Of a stretch of DNA of 64,000 bases, positions 12,110 through 24,540 are shown piece by piece (position 1 is the stretch's first letter; each line of letters opens with the position of its first letter). Source of the DNA: Begonia masoniana (Eukaryota; Streptophyta; Magnoliopsida; Cucurbitales; Begoniaceae); assembly GCA_022432975.1 (NCBI GenBank), contig CM039514.1, positions 7,361,519 to 7,425,518 of the forward strand, in the 5' to 3' direction. Under the pieces are notes generated by a model. That model was not told where the DNA came from. It saw nothing but the letters and a program-made list of their open reading frames with translations, and ran no database searches. The translations under genes were made by a program, and so were the position numbers.

Positions 12110-13668
12110 ATGACAATCAACACAAACTCCACAAACGTAGAAGGTCAAGCTATTAATAAACCTCCTTTTTTTTATGGTAGTGATTATGTATACTGGAAGG
12201 CAAGAATAAGAATATTCGTTCAAGCCATGGATTATGATATCTGAAACTTAATAGAGAATGGTCCTTTCAAGGCCATGAAGACTGAAAATGAAATCAATAT
12301 TCCTAAAGAGTCTCATGAATTAACAGATTCTGACAAAAGAAATCTGAGCCTAAATGCCAAGGCAATAAACACTCTGTACTGTACTCTAAATAGAGATGAA
12401 TTTAATAGAGTACAAGGGTGTGAGAGCGCTCAAGAGATTTGGCACCTTTTAGAGATCACACACGAAGGCACACATCAAGTGAAAGAGAGCAAACTGAATA
12501 TGCTTATACATCAGTATGAGCTATTTTCTATGCCTAAGGATGAATCTGTTTCTTCTATGTTTACAAGATTTACTAACATAACTAATTGTTTAAAAGCTCT
12601 TGGTAAATCCTACTCCAGTGAAGAACAGGTCAGGAAGATTCTCAGATGTCTTCCAAGAAGTTGGCAGCCGAAGGTGACTGCCATTCAGGAAGCAAAGGAT
12701 CTCAAAGTTCTAAAATTTGAGGAGCTCATTGGATCACTCATGACGCATGAGATCACAATGAGGGCAAACGAGAAGGAGGACCTCAAGGAAAAAGAGGTCA
12801 CAAAGAGAGAGGATATTGCTCTGAAAGCCTCCTCCAGTAAACAGGAAGTCTCTGAGGAAGAAGAAGAAGAAGATGATGAGGATATAGCTCTCATCACTAG
12901 GAGATTCATCAAGTTTCTCCGAAGGAAGAAGCTGCAAGGGAGAAATTTTCCCAGGAATGAAAGGCAACCTAAGGACAAGGAGATTACCTGCTTTGGGTGT
13001 GGAAAGTCGGGTACATAAAGGCCGATTGTCCACAAGCTAAAGGCCCCAAGAAATGCAAAAAGAGGGCAATGAAGGCCACTTGAGACGACAGTAAAAGTGA
13101 TACTTCCTCAGAAGACGAGGAAGTTGCCAATCTGTGCTTCATGGCACACGAAGATGAGGTAAGTCATTCTTCCTGTGACAGTGATAATGATGAGGGTGAT
13201 CTAATAGATGCCTTCAATGACTTAGTTAAACAGTATAATTTTCTCAAAGCTAAATATAATTATGATTATGTGAAGAAAGAAAATGCAAACTTAGTCAATG
13301 AGCATGCTAAGAAATGTAATCTGCATGTGAGAGAGATAGCTGATCTTAAAAGCAAAAATGAAGATTTAAATTATATCGTGCTTAAGTTCACAAATGGTAC
13401 CAAGAACTTAAACATGATGATAGGAAATCAGAGAGCTACTTTTGATAAAGCAGGTTTAGGTTATGATAAGTTTAATAAAAAGAAAACTTTCAAGAACTTC
13501 TTTGTTAAACCAACTACCTGCCATGCTTATAATGAAATAGGACATAAATCATACGAATGTCCTTTAAAATTTAGTAATAAATCAATTGTTAAACTTCAAT
13601 GGGTTCCTAAGAGAACCAGACCTAACACTAGGACCCAAAAGATTTGGGTACCTAAGAAGACCAATTGA
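12110..13668 (+). pseudogene. Sirevirus-like gag (capsid/nucleocapsid), broken
   Basis: The first ATG after the primer site is 12110, followed by a copia Gag N-terminus (PPFFYGSDYVYWKARI). An in-frame TGA at 12242 interrupts it. It then runs open from 12275 to 13018 through the UBN2-type capsid region to an acidic, Lys-rich segment and a CCHC zinc knuckle (CFGCGKSG), where a one-base loss shifts frame. The continuation has a TGA at 13081-13083, then 13141-13668 is open. This holds a coiled-coil-rich segment and a second knuckle (CHAYNEIGHKSYEC) in which the second Cys is Tyr, and ends in a WVPK motif typical of this lineage. Gag would package the element RNA into cytoplasmic particles. With two stops and a frameshift this copy cannot make it. 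Confidence 0.88.
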
Positions 13669-15106
13669 TTACTGTTTTGCAGGTTGAGTGTTCTCCCATA
13701 AAGAACCAGTGGTTTCTTGACAGTGGATGCTCAAGGCATATGACGGGAGACTCAACCAAATTTGCCTTTGTCAACAAGAAGAAAGGAAATATCACCTTTG
13801 GTGGAAACCAGAAAGGAAAAATTGTTGGTATCGACAATATAGGTAATCCTTTTAATCCCATCATTGAAAATGTTCTTTTAGTAGAAGGATTAAAACACAA
13901 TCTGCTAAGCATCAGTCAGTTATGTGACAAAGGATATAAAGTGATATTTAAATCAAATGAATGTGTGATTAAAGACGTAGCTAATAGTAAAATTCTGTTC
14001 AAAGGATATAGAAAAGAGAATATGTATATTATTAATTTAGATATCCTTGAACTTGTTGATGAAAAGTGTTTTGTTGCTAACTTGCTGGTTGATAGTTGGA
14101 CTTGGCATAGGAGATTAGGACATGTAGGTATGGATACCTTAGCTAAGATTACTAAGGAGAATTTAGTTAGAGGGATTCCCAAGATATCCTTTGAGAAAGA
14201 TAAGGTCTATGAAGCTTGTCAAATGGGCAAGCAGATCAAAAGTTCCTTTGCATCAAAGAATGCAATCTCTACTTCTAAGCCTCTCCAACTTCTTCACATG
14301 GATCTTTTCGGTCCTTCTACTGTAGTCAGTCTAGGAGGTAAATTCTATGTTTTTGTCATTGTAGATGACTTCTCTAGGTTCACATGAGAATTATTTCTGA
14401 AGTCAAAGGATGAAACTTTTAATACATTCTCTAGCTTTAGGAAAAGAGTTCAAAATGAAAAGGAGCTCACCATTGTTGCTATTCATAGTGATCATGGTGG
14501 AGAGTTTGAAAATGAGAAATTTGAACTCTTGTGTCTCAAATATGGAATTGGGAACAATTTCTCTTCCCCTAGAACCCCTCAGCAAAATGGTGTTGTTGAG
14601 AGAAAGAATAGATCTCTCCAAGAGCTTGCTAGGACTATGCTTAATGAAAACTCCCTTCCTAAGTATTTATGGGCTAAAACTGTTTCAACAGCTTGTTATG
14701 TGCTCAATCGGGTCTCTATAAGACAAATTCTTGAGAAAACACCTTATGAGTTAGGGAATGGAAAAACTCCTTCTGTCAAATACTTTAGAGCCTTTGGTAG
14801 TAAATGCTTCATTCTTAATACTAAGGATAACTTAGGAAAATTCGATTCTAAATCTGATCTTGGAATTTTTCTGGGTTATTCTCTTTCCAGTAAAACTTAT
14901 AGAGTGTTCAATAGGAGAACTCTAGTTGTAGAGGAATCTGTTCATGTCAACTTTGATGAGTCCTCTCAACTCACAATCAATGTGGATGAGGATGATTCTT
15001 TAGAAAAGCATCTAGATTCTCTTTCCTTAGATAAGCCTACAGATACCCTTCAAGGACCCATAGAACCTTCTTCAAATTCTCTAGATATTGTTCCTGTCAA
15101 GGATGA
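13665..15106 (+). pseudogene. Sirevirus-like pol part 1: protease and integrase
   Basis: The reading frame differs from the end of gag and overlaps it by a few bases. Domains in order: aspartic protease (WFLDSGCSRHM, with the DSG active site), GAG-pre-integrase (TWHRRLGHVGMDTLAKI), and the integrase core with catalytic D in HMDLFGP, D in IHSDHGGEFEN and E in PQQNGVVERKN, followed by the copia C-terminal region (GIFLGYS). One TGA at 14385-14387 interrupts the integrase; otherwise the frame is open to 15106, where element C is inserted. The protein resumes at 25406. Confidence 0.9.
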
Positions 15107-18100
15107 TGTAACGCCCCCGAACCCACCATGGCTCGGTGCGCTACTTGGCTCACTCTAACCCTGATAATTTTAAAAAAAAAATCAGACACAGCGGAATTTA
15201 AAGCTAAGTCTCCCGAAGCTCTCTTATGTCATACCTAGATGCCTATACTTACTAATTTCACTTAATCCTAACCGTTAAGCGCCACGGCGTCCTCCCTGAA
15301 AATTTTGACAAAGTAACGCCTGAAAATGGCGGTTCTAAAATGCTAGGTACCTGCAACTGAATAAATCCCCAATCCAGATCCAGAATACTCTTACTCAACT
15401 ATCGAATCAACTGTCCAGCATACGAAATCTCCAAATAGCAGTAAAGAGAGAAACTATAATACTAACATCCCTAAATGAAGAAAGTCCACAGTATAGGGCG
15501 ACATATCACCCTTAACTTAACTATAACTTTTCAAACATCAACCAAAAAGAGTTATGAATTCCCAACATTTCCATAAATAGAAACCAAAATACAAATCCCC
15601 ACATCCCCCGAAAACCATGGTCAAGACGCCCCGACAACTGCCCGCACCGGCGTGCTCTGTCTGCAACCGACTGTTGCCTAATCCTGGCTCCATCGTCTAG
15701 CCCACTTGTAACCGCGTCGTTCCCTACACCACCGAACACACACGAACTCAACCCTCTAGTGCTACTTGCACTTTAACGACGAGGCATTCAACCCTCTAGT
15801 GCTACTTGCACTTTAACGACGAGGCATTCAACCCTCTAGTGCTACTTGCACTTTAACGACGAGGCATTCAACCCTCTAGTGCTACTTGCACTTTAACGAC
15901 GAGGCATTCAACCCTCTAGTGCTACTTGCACTTTAACGACGAGGCATTCAACCCTCTAGTGCTACTTGCACTTTAACGACGAGGCATTCAACCCTCTAGT
16001 GCTACTTGCACTTTAACGACGAGGCATTCAACCCTCTAGTGCTACTCGCACTTTAACGACGAGGCATTCAACCCTCTAGTGCTACTTGCACTTTAACGAC
16101 GAGGCATTCAACCCTCTAGTGCTACTTGCACTTTAACGACGAGGCATTCAACCCTCTAGTGCTACTCGCACTTTAACGACGAGGCATTCAACCCTCTAGT
16201 GCTACTTGCACTTTAACGACGAGGCATTCAACCCTCTAGTGCTACTTGCACTTTAACGACGAGGCATTCAACCCTCTAGTGCTACTCGCACTTTAACGAC
16301 GAGGCATTCAACCCTCTAGTGCTACTCGCACTTTAACGACGAGGCATTCAACCCTCTAGTGCTACTTGCACTTTAACGACGAGGCATTCAACCCTCTAGT
16401 GCTACTTGCACTTTAACGACGAGGCATTCAACCCTCTAGTGCTACTTGCACTTTAACGACGAGGCATTCAACCCTCTAGTGCTACTTGCACTTTAACGAC
16501 GAGGCATTCAACCCTCTAGTGCTACTCGCACTTTAACGACGAGGCATTCAACCCTCTAGTGCTACTTGCACTTTAACGACGAGGCATTCAACCCTCTAGT
16601 GCTACTTGCACTTTAACGACGAGGCATTCAACCCTCTAGTGCTACTTGCACTTTAACGACGAGGCATTCAACCCTCTAGTGCTACTCGCACTTTAACGAC
16701 GAGGCATTCAACCCTCTAGTGCTACTCGCACTTTAACGACGAGGCATTCAACCCTCTAGTGCTACTCGCACTTTAACGACGAGGCGTTCAACCATCTAGT
16801 GCTACTCGCACTTTAACGACGAGGCGTTCCACCCTCTAGTGCTACTTGCACTTTAACGACGAGGCATTCAACCCTCTAGTGCTACTCGCACTTTAACGAC
16901 GAGGCATTCAACCCTCTAGTGCTACTTGCACTTTAACGACGAGGCATTCAACCCTCTAGTGCTACTTGCACTTTAACGACGAGGCATTCAACCCTCTAGT
17001 GCTACTTGCACTTTAACGACGAGGCATTCAACCCTCTAGTGCTACTTGCACTTTAACGACGAGGCATTCAACCCTCTAGTGCTACTCGCACTTTAACGAC
17101 GAGGCATTCAACCCTCTAGTGCTACTTGCACTTTAACGACGAGGCATTCAACCCTCTAGTGCTACTTGCACTTTAACGACGAGGCATTCAACCCTCTAGT
17201 GCTACTTGCACTTTAACGACGAGGCGTTCAATCCTCTAGTGCTACTTGCACTTTAACGACGAGGCATTCAACCCTCTAGTGCTACTTGCTACACATTCCA
17301 TGCTCACCATTCACATCATGCCCCAAAACTTATCTTCGTAGCTTAAACATTACGCATGTCACTCACATAATATTCAAACACCAAACAACAACCAAGAATT
17401 TCATTTTCACATCACTTAATACAAAACAACACAACTATCAAACAATACATCCTATCGTTCCGTGGTGTAGGCCCGAAGGCGAAAATCCATTACTTACCTG
17501 GCGTCCTAGCTCGCTGAGGATACTCGATTCCCTGCCCATCTACGGCTCGACCTACGACAAATATTCAAACTTCATTAAAATCAAGCCTACATTCACCAAT
17601 TACTCTCAAATTACTATTTCTATCCTAATCCAACTAAAACCTAACTAAACAGGCCACTAATTTGGGTTCGGTAAAAACCTACCCGAACTTCAAACGTGCA
17701 TAACTTTCGCATCGGTTATATGAATCGAACAATTCTAGCGGCCACGTACTCCTCTAATAACCTAGTTTAACCTGCTAAAAAGGAAATTCAAAACGCATGG
17801 CCGTAGTTGGGTCAAAATTAGAAAACCCGAATCTACCCTAAACTGGGAATTTCACCACTCTCGGTTTTCCATCAATTTTCGCCAAAATCCTTACCAATCG
17901 ACCACCCACACCTTCAATTAGCATAATCTAACCAAAATCTCGAGGCTACACACACAAAAACCGAAACACCCAAATTTAGAGTTCACTGTTTTTTGCTCAA
18001 ATTGAGCTCCTCACAGCTCGGCGACCATTGCTAGTCCAAGGGTCGGCAAACCCATGCCGAGAACTCCCAAAATCGGCCGGTGATCGGAGCCAAAACAAGC

Positions 18101-18656
18101 TCGTCACTCACAGCCTCAAACGAACCGAAAATAGGGTGAAAACCGAACCTTACCAGGCGGTTCGTGCGGGGAGAGAGCCGGACCCTGCTCGTCGCCGTCG
18201 TCTGGCCGGAGAACGCCAAAAAACGTGATGAACCGGCCGTCGATCGTCGCTCACCTCTCCCTCGTCTCCCTCGTCTGCCCTGTTCTCCTCTCGGACTTTG
18301 GGCACTCGAACAACAGAATGGCCTTCGAGCCATTCTATTGTTTTGTTTTTAATAATAATAATAATAATAATAATAATTCCTATTAAAACATTAATAATCA
18401 TCATTTACCGTTTTGCCCTCCCGTGTTTTCGACCATTTCAAATTTCATTAAATCTCGTTCTTAAATTATAACCCCCAGCTTAATTTCACTGGAACCCGAA
18501 CCTACATTTGTTTGCTTTCAAATTAATTAAAACAATTATAAATTAAACAACCACCTTATCCTTTTATTTTCTCTCAAATTTAGATAAATCTAAAATCCAT
18601 AACTTAATTAAATCTAACGCAGTACACATTGAGAAAACAAAATCTCAGGTGTTACA
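15107..18656 (-). mobile_element. 3' LTR of element C, expanded by a 40-bp array
   Basis: Starts TGTAACGCCCCCGAAC and ends GGTGTTACA. It is colinear with the right LTR outside two differences: the tandem array here has about 38 copies against about 9, and the right LTR has a nested insertion. Sense is minus: the small hairpin GCCTTCGGGC lies at 17470-17479 and AGGTAAGT near 17491-17498. A (AAT)n run sits at 18351-18377. The short ORFs at 17286-17648 and 18028-18333 are repeated in the other LTR and are not genes. Confidence 0.9.
15751..17290. repeat. 40-bp tandem array, about 38.5 copies
   Basis: The unit reads GAGGCATTCA, ACCCTCTAGT, GCTACTTGCA, CTTTAACGAC. Copies are nearly identical. The main variant is a T/C change in GCTACTTGCA versus GCTACTCGCA, with a few GAGGCGTTC units near 16785-16830 and 17221. 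Each unit can form two hairpins: AGTGC-TACTT-GCACT, with the T/C variant inside the loop, and GAGG-CATTCAAC-CCTC. The array lies between the two complementary CCTACACCAC arms of the LTR. Confidence 0.97.
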
Positions 18657-20707
18657 ATCCACCCTCCTTACAAAAATTTTGTCCTCAAAATTTGAGCTTA
18701 GTTATTGCTCAACATACATCCAACTTACCTACACTACGGCCCTACACATCTATCGGTCACTTCTCAAATAATGATCATTCCTACAAATAATGATCATTCC
18801 TACATCGTCAAGTTTTAACTTCACCTAACTCTGCACGCTCTAGCCCGAATACTCACACGTCCACTAACTGTAATCTAATCCATACCCTCAAACCCTTCTA
18901 ACAATCTTTTTCTCTAGCTAAGTTCATCTAATTCCTCACTTTCTACTTCTGTGCCTACTAAACACGTACAAACCACTACAACTCTCCATGCTACTCCAAT
19001 TGAGAAATTCTAAGATACTAAGGAGTACACTTCTTACCTCAAGTTTTACTAACCTCTATAAATTCTCAGATCAGGACTAACACTTCACACAATACTCTCA
19101 ATGTTGTACAGCATATCCTTAATGCCCACTGTCTTCACCCCCCTTGAAGACTCTCAACTTCAATCCTTGGTCACCTAGTAAATTTCTCACGACAGAGAAA
19201 ACTTAGTAAATTTCTCACAACAGAGCAAACTTATTCCTCCTATTAGTTTACATCGTTTGGCTGAAATACCTATCGTAATCCACAGCCTTAAATCTTCCTA
19301 ACTAAGTTCACCTAGTCACTTACTTTTCTAATCCAGTGTCTATCAAATACTTACATAACTATCTTAGATTTCCAAAGCTATCTCAATAGCGTAACACTAA
19401 AACCTACTAATAAACTTCTTACCCTTAGTTCTAGATTTCAAATTCCCTTCGATCTTACTATCGCATCATACACCTATTTACCTCGTACATCATTCACATA
19501 TTCCGAATTCTCACTACCTAAATTAATTCACTAACACTCGACGTACTAACTGAGTTTTCATTCACTCCAAATTGGCATTAACTTCACTACACTTTTCTAT
19601 ATCTCCCAAAGTTTTTCTTTTCCTAACTTTGCTCCCTATAGCTTGAGTATTTATATGTCCATTAACTTCAATTAAATCACCTATACTTTCAAACTTTTCC
19701 AACTCTAACTTCTCTACTCCAATGTTCATCAACACTTACATAACTACCTCATATCTCTACAATACCTTAATACCGTAACAGTACATAAACATCTTACCCT
19801 AAATATTTAAGTTTTAACTTTCTTTCTACTCTACCATCTCACTCCTAACTTATCACTTTTATCTCTTACACTTACATAGATCAGCCAACCAAGACAATTT
19901 ATACCTCGAACAATCATGACATTACATTAGTTATTCCAACACAACCCTCACACTCAAAGCTCTCATCTCTTAAACCTATCAACTATTCCTCAAAGTATAC
20001 TCTGAATCTTCGTACTTACATTCACTATGCTCAATTTGTCTAACTCCTAATTTCAGTCATTACCAAACACTCAAATTCTTAGGTCTAAACAAATTTGCTC
20101 CCAACTTTACATTCAACACTCATCACCCAAATACCTTAAATGATATAGACTCACTTTGACTTCAACCTCATTAATTTCAAAATTGAAATCTTCCCTAGAT
20201 TCCCAGCCTTCCTGAATTACCCTTACTCCTAAATTTATTCGCAAACTTTATGTGTGAACTTTCTTTCCTTCTATCTGATATTCTCTAAATACTGCAGTTT
20301 CATACCGCAGTTTCACACGGAACTCTACAGAATCAATGGCTAACCCTTTTATCTAACCTTCCATTAACATTTACTTATCCCTTCGCTTACCTGTTTCCTC
20401 TTAAGTCCATCCAAAATTCATAATCTAACCTACAGTTCTTCTATCTATATTGCATAATCCCAGCATTTGAGTAAACTTATCAACTTTGATCTCAACGATT
20501 TATAACACCAGTGGTTCCAACTTCATTACAGTACACTCAGGATTCTCTAGTCCACTACAATCAAACAGGGGTTAAACCAATCTAATCTTAGATATAGACT
20601 AACTAAAAGTAAAGAAATACTTACAGTTGGTGAAGCACGTTGCATGGCGGCCGGCATTGTCGGGTAAACCTTTGAACGACTCGACCATTTATGCTCTGAT
20701 ACCATCT
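18657..20707 (-). other. Interior of element C: PPT, diverged internal repeats, no coding
   Basis: The left edge on the minus strand is a purine-rich tract ending AAGGAGGGTGGAT against the LTR (18657-18672), the polypurine tract. The rest has no ORF above noise. It contains at least three diverged direct repeats about 380 bases apart; for example, related 'cttcttacc'-type segments lie near 19029, 19414 and 19790. It is strikingly poor in G on the plus strand, so the sense strand is poor in C. No gag fragment is recognisable. Confidence 0.75.
20692..20704 (-). other. Primer binding site of element C
   Basis: The plus strand reads TGCTCTGATACCA, three bases before the right LTR. The minus strand therefore has TGGTATCAGAGCA directly after the 5' LTR, the initiator Met-tRNA primer site. 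This fixes the orientation and shows that 20708-25405 is the 5' LTR. Confidence 0.93.
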
Positions 20708-21480
20708 TGTAACGCCCCCGAACCCACCCTGGCTCCGTGCGCTACTTGGCTCACTCTAACCCCGATAATTTAAAAAAAAAATCAGACAAAGTGGAATTTA
20801 AAGCTAAGTCTCCCGAAGCTTTCTTATGTCATACCTAGCTGCCTATACTTACTAATTTCACTTAATCCTAACCATTAAGCGCCACGGCGTCCTCACCGAA
20901 AATTTCGACAAAGTAACGCCTGAAAATGGCGCATCCAAAATGCTAGGTACCTGCAACAGAATAAATCCCCAATTAAGATCCAGAATACTCTTACTCAACT
21001 ATCCACTCAACTGTCCAGCATACGAAATCTCTAAATAGCAGTAAAGAGAGAAACTATAATACTAACATCCCTAAATGAAGAAAGTCCACAGTATAGGGCG
21101 ACATATCACCCTTAACTTAACTATAACTTTCCAAACATCAACCAAAAAGAGTTATGAATTCCCAACATTTCCATAAATAGAAACCAAAATACAAATCCCC
21201 ACATCCCCCGAAGACCATGGTCAAGACGCCCCGACAACTGCCGGCACCGGCGTACTACGTGTGCCACCGACTGCTGCATAAACTTGGCTCCCTCGTCTAG
21301 CCCACCTGTAATTGCGTCGTTCCCTACACCACAGAACACACACACACGTAAACTTATGCTTAGCAAGTAATGAATAACACGAATGTAAACAAACACAATG
21401 CGCACACCGCCTCCTAACACATGCCAATGCTACTCACTCTGCTATTTTCTTACTCATGCACGTTAACGACGAGACGTTAA

Positions 21481-21820
21481 ACCCTCTAGTGCTACTCGCA
21501 CTTTAACGACGAGGCGTTCAACCCCCTAGTGCTACTCGCACTTTAACGACGAGGCGTTCCATCCTCTAGTGCTACTTGCACTTTAACGACGAGGCATTCA
21601 ACCCTCTAGTGCTACTCGCACTTTAACGATGAGGCGTTCAATCTTCTAGTGCTACTCACACTTTAACGACGAGGCGTTCAATCCTCTAGTGCTACTTGCA
21701 CTTTAACAACGAGGCATTTAACCCTCTAGTGCTACTCACACTTTAACGACGAGGCGTTCAATCCTCTAGTGCTACTTGCACTTTAACGACGAGACATTCA
21801 ACCCTCTAGTGCTACTTGCT
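21481..21820. repeat. 40-bp tandem array, about 8.5 diverged copies
   Basis: Same unit as 15751-17290, but copies differ from each other (GAGGCGTTC, GAGACATTC, CTCACACTTT and so on), with a decayed partial copy just upstream at about 21461-21480. The hairpin core AGTGC-loop-GCACT is kept in most copies. Confidence 0.93.
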
Positions 21821-22343
21821 ACACGTTCCATGCTCACCATTACCTCATGCTCACCATTCACATCATGCCCCAAAACTTATCTTCGTAGCTTAAACATTAC
21901 GCATGTCACTCACATAATATTCAAACACCAAACAACAACCAAGAATTTCATTTTCACATCACTTAATACAAAACAACACAACTATCAACCAAAACAACAC
22001 AACTATCAAACAATACATCCTACCGTTCCGTGGTGTAGGCCCGAAGGCGACAATCCATTACTTACCTGGTGTCCTAGCTCGCTGAGGATACTCGGTTCCC
22101 TGCCCATCTACGGCTCGACCTACGACAAATATTCAAACTTCAATAAAATCAAGCCTACATTCACCAATTACTCTCAAATTACTATTTCTATCCTAATCCA
22201 AGTAAAACCTAACTAACTTTCGCGAACGTGCATAACTTTCGCGTCGGTTATCATAATCGAACAATTCCAGTGGCCACGTACTCCCCTAATAACCTAGTTT
22301 AACCTGCTAAAAAGGAAATTCAAAATGCATGGCCCTAGCTGGG

Positions 22344-24540
22344 TGTAACGCCTCGAGTTATCTGAACCCGGCTCGTTACTCAAAAGCCCGTACATGACTA
22401 AGAAATTTCATCCGTATTAAAAAAAATTCTCTCAACAATCGACTCTTGACATAAGTTAGAATCCAAAAATAAATAAACATTTAAAACTTGCAGCGGAAAT
22501 CATTTGGACAATAATAGAGATAAGCAAAATTGTGAAAAACATCGCTAGGATAATCGTTCGGAATGTTAAGAGTTAATCGGCCAAAAAGAAATAGAGGTTT
22601 AAGTCGTGAAATACTTAAGAAGTCACAGAAGTCAAATTCATCTGCCGATGAATAAAGTCAACGGAAAAGAATGAAACAGGAAATAGAAGGCTTCTTCTGG
22701 TGACTAAACGACAAAAGTCCTCCTACTTATACCGATGACGTAAGCACGCATCTGCCAATGAGTTTACTGAGACATCACCCGATAGACTTAAACCTACACC
22801 TTCCGATTGAGTAATCCGCATACGCCGATCACTAAACGACAAACTTTCTACTTATATCTTCCAATAGACAACATAACTATAACCCGACATCTTCCGATAG
22901 ACTTCATCTACTGATAGTTAATAGAACGACGACTCGACATCTGTCGATAGACTTCATCTACTGATAGTGAATAGAACGACGACTCGACATCTGCCGATAG
23001 ACTTCATCTACCGATAGTGAACAAAACAACATCTTCCGATAAAACAAGCTACATATACCGATCACTAAACGACAAATTTCGTTCTATGTCATCCAATGGC
23101 TTCCACTGAAGACATCTTGCGATAGACAACAGAACAACAACTCAACCTCTGCTGATAAACTTCATCTAACGATTGAGAACAGAACCACATTTCATCTATT
23201 CCTTGGTATACAAACACAGCTCTAACTACAGAAAAGAATTTACTCACTTCACTGAAACCATTCAAAAACATTTCAAACCATTACATTACTAAAAATCCAG
23301 TGAGTGCCAACATTAAATCCCAACAGAATATTATTAACAGGAAGATCTCGAAATCGTATTCAAAACATTGAAATCACTACTGTCATGAAAACTCAACATA
23401 CTTAAATTGAAACACTGTCAACTGAACTTTCACACCAACAGACATCAGTTAATCCACCTCATCAGTATACCAGTTCGAGACAGAAAAGTGCTCCTCCAAC
23501 TCTATCTATTCATCAGTAAACTCATGGAATTCACCTGTGGTATCCTCAACACCTACATCACAAAACTCATCTATTAGCCTAATGCTAAGTAAGTAAAGCA
23601 ATAATGAAATGATATGCTGAAACTTAAATCCTAATTATGCAGTTTCTACTTTCACATCTCAGTTGCACATTCGTTCAATCACTGATCTGATCCCTCGGTT
23701 CCCTTGGGAGTGAGATCAATTCTCCCAATGTCATACATCATCTTCATTAGTTAAGGGGTGGATGAATTCCCTTAATAGATGTTCTGATCCCTCAATTCCC
23801 TTGGGAGTGGGATCAATTCTCTCAATGTTATAAATCCTCTTCATCAATTAAGGGGTGGATTAGTTCCCTTAACCGCCAATGCATTTCAATCTGTACCTGT
23901 CTTTCCATAATGATACATGAAAGTTCATTTTCGTAATTTTTTTAAAAACATGATGCATGACATACAGAAAATACTCAAACAAGCATAAACCTACTGTTTT
24001 GTGATGTAGGCCCGAAGGCACACACAATACTTCACTTACCTGGCTTCACCGAGAGTTCCTGGTGGTAGGATATTCCAAGAGCTGGCTCACCTAAAACATA
24101 AGCACAGCATTACTAAACTTCATTCTAAACATTTGGATATCTAAAGGGGCTAGTTCTGGGGGTTCTGTTCCTCGCCATTCTCGATTCATCGCTAAACCCC
24201 AAATCTCATCCCTCACTCTCTGTACTTCCAAAATGCACACGTAGCCATCCACCAGTTATCTAGACACTAAAAAGCAAGTAATCGAATTAAAACTCACCTT
24301 GGTTGGAGGGGAATCGCCTAGGGGAAATCTGTCGAGCTGAGAGGTAAAAGAAATGAAACAGTGGCGGCTACTCACACTGGACTTTTCCTTAAATACGTTA
24401 TCCACTATGTAAAAATTCTAATTACCATCATGCCCTCGCCTGATCATTTATTAACCTAATCAATAACTCCCCCAACCCTTCTATAAAAGTACATCATAAA
24501 TAATAAATTAAATTTTGGTTCGATGGAACCGGGTGCTACA
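22344..24540 (-). mobile_element. Solo LTR, family A copy 2 (TSD CTGGG)
   Basis: From TGTAACGCCTCGAG to GGGTGCTACA, flanked by CTGGG at 22339-22343 and 24541-24545. The partner LTR of element C shows the empty site near 17800. No coding sequence. The arms CCTACATCACAAAAC (23552-23566) and GTTTTGTGATGTAGG (23996-24010) are perfectly complementary. The hairpin GCCCGAAGGC follows the right arm, with ACTTACCTGG (sense CCAGGTAAGT) about 25 bases further on. Confidence 0.95.

Noticed and set aside
12685..13035. Minus-strand ORFs with poly-Ser
   Set aside because: Shadow of the acidic/Lys region of Gag on the plus strand.
15751..17290. CRISPR-like array
   Set aside because: Units are directly contiguous 40-mers without unique spacers, in a plant LTR.
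17286..17648. 120-aa ORF (and the similar 21776-22216)
   Set aside because: Lies inside both LTRs of non-coding element C and crosses the end of the 40-bp array; no domain, composition follows the repeat.
18028..18404. Overlapping ORFs on both strands (and 24762-25153)
   Set aside because: GC-rich LTR segment present in both LTRs of element C; opposite-strand ORFs of similar length indicate composition, not coding.
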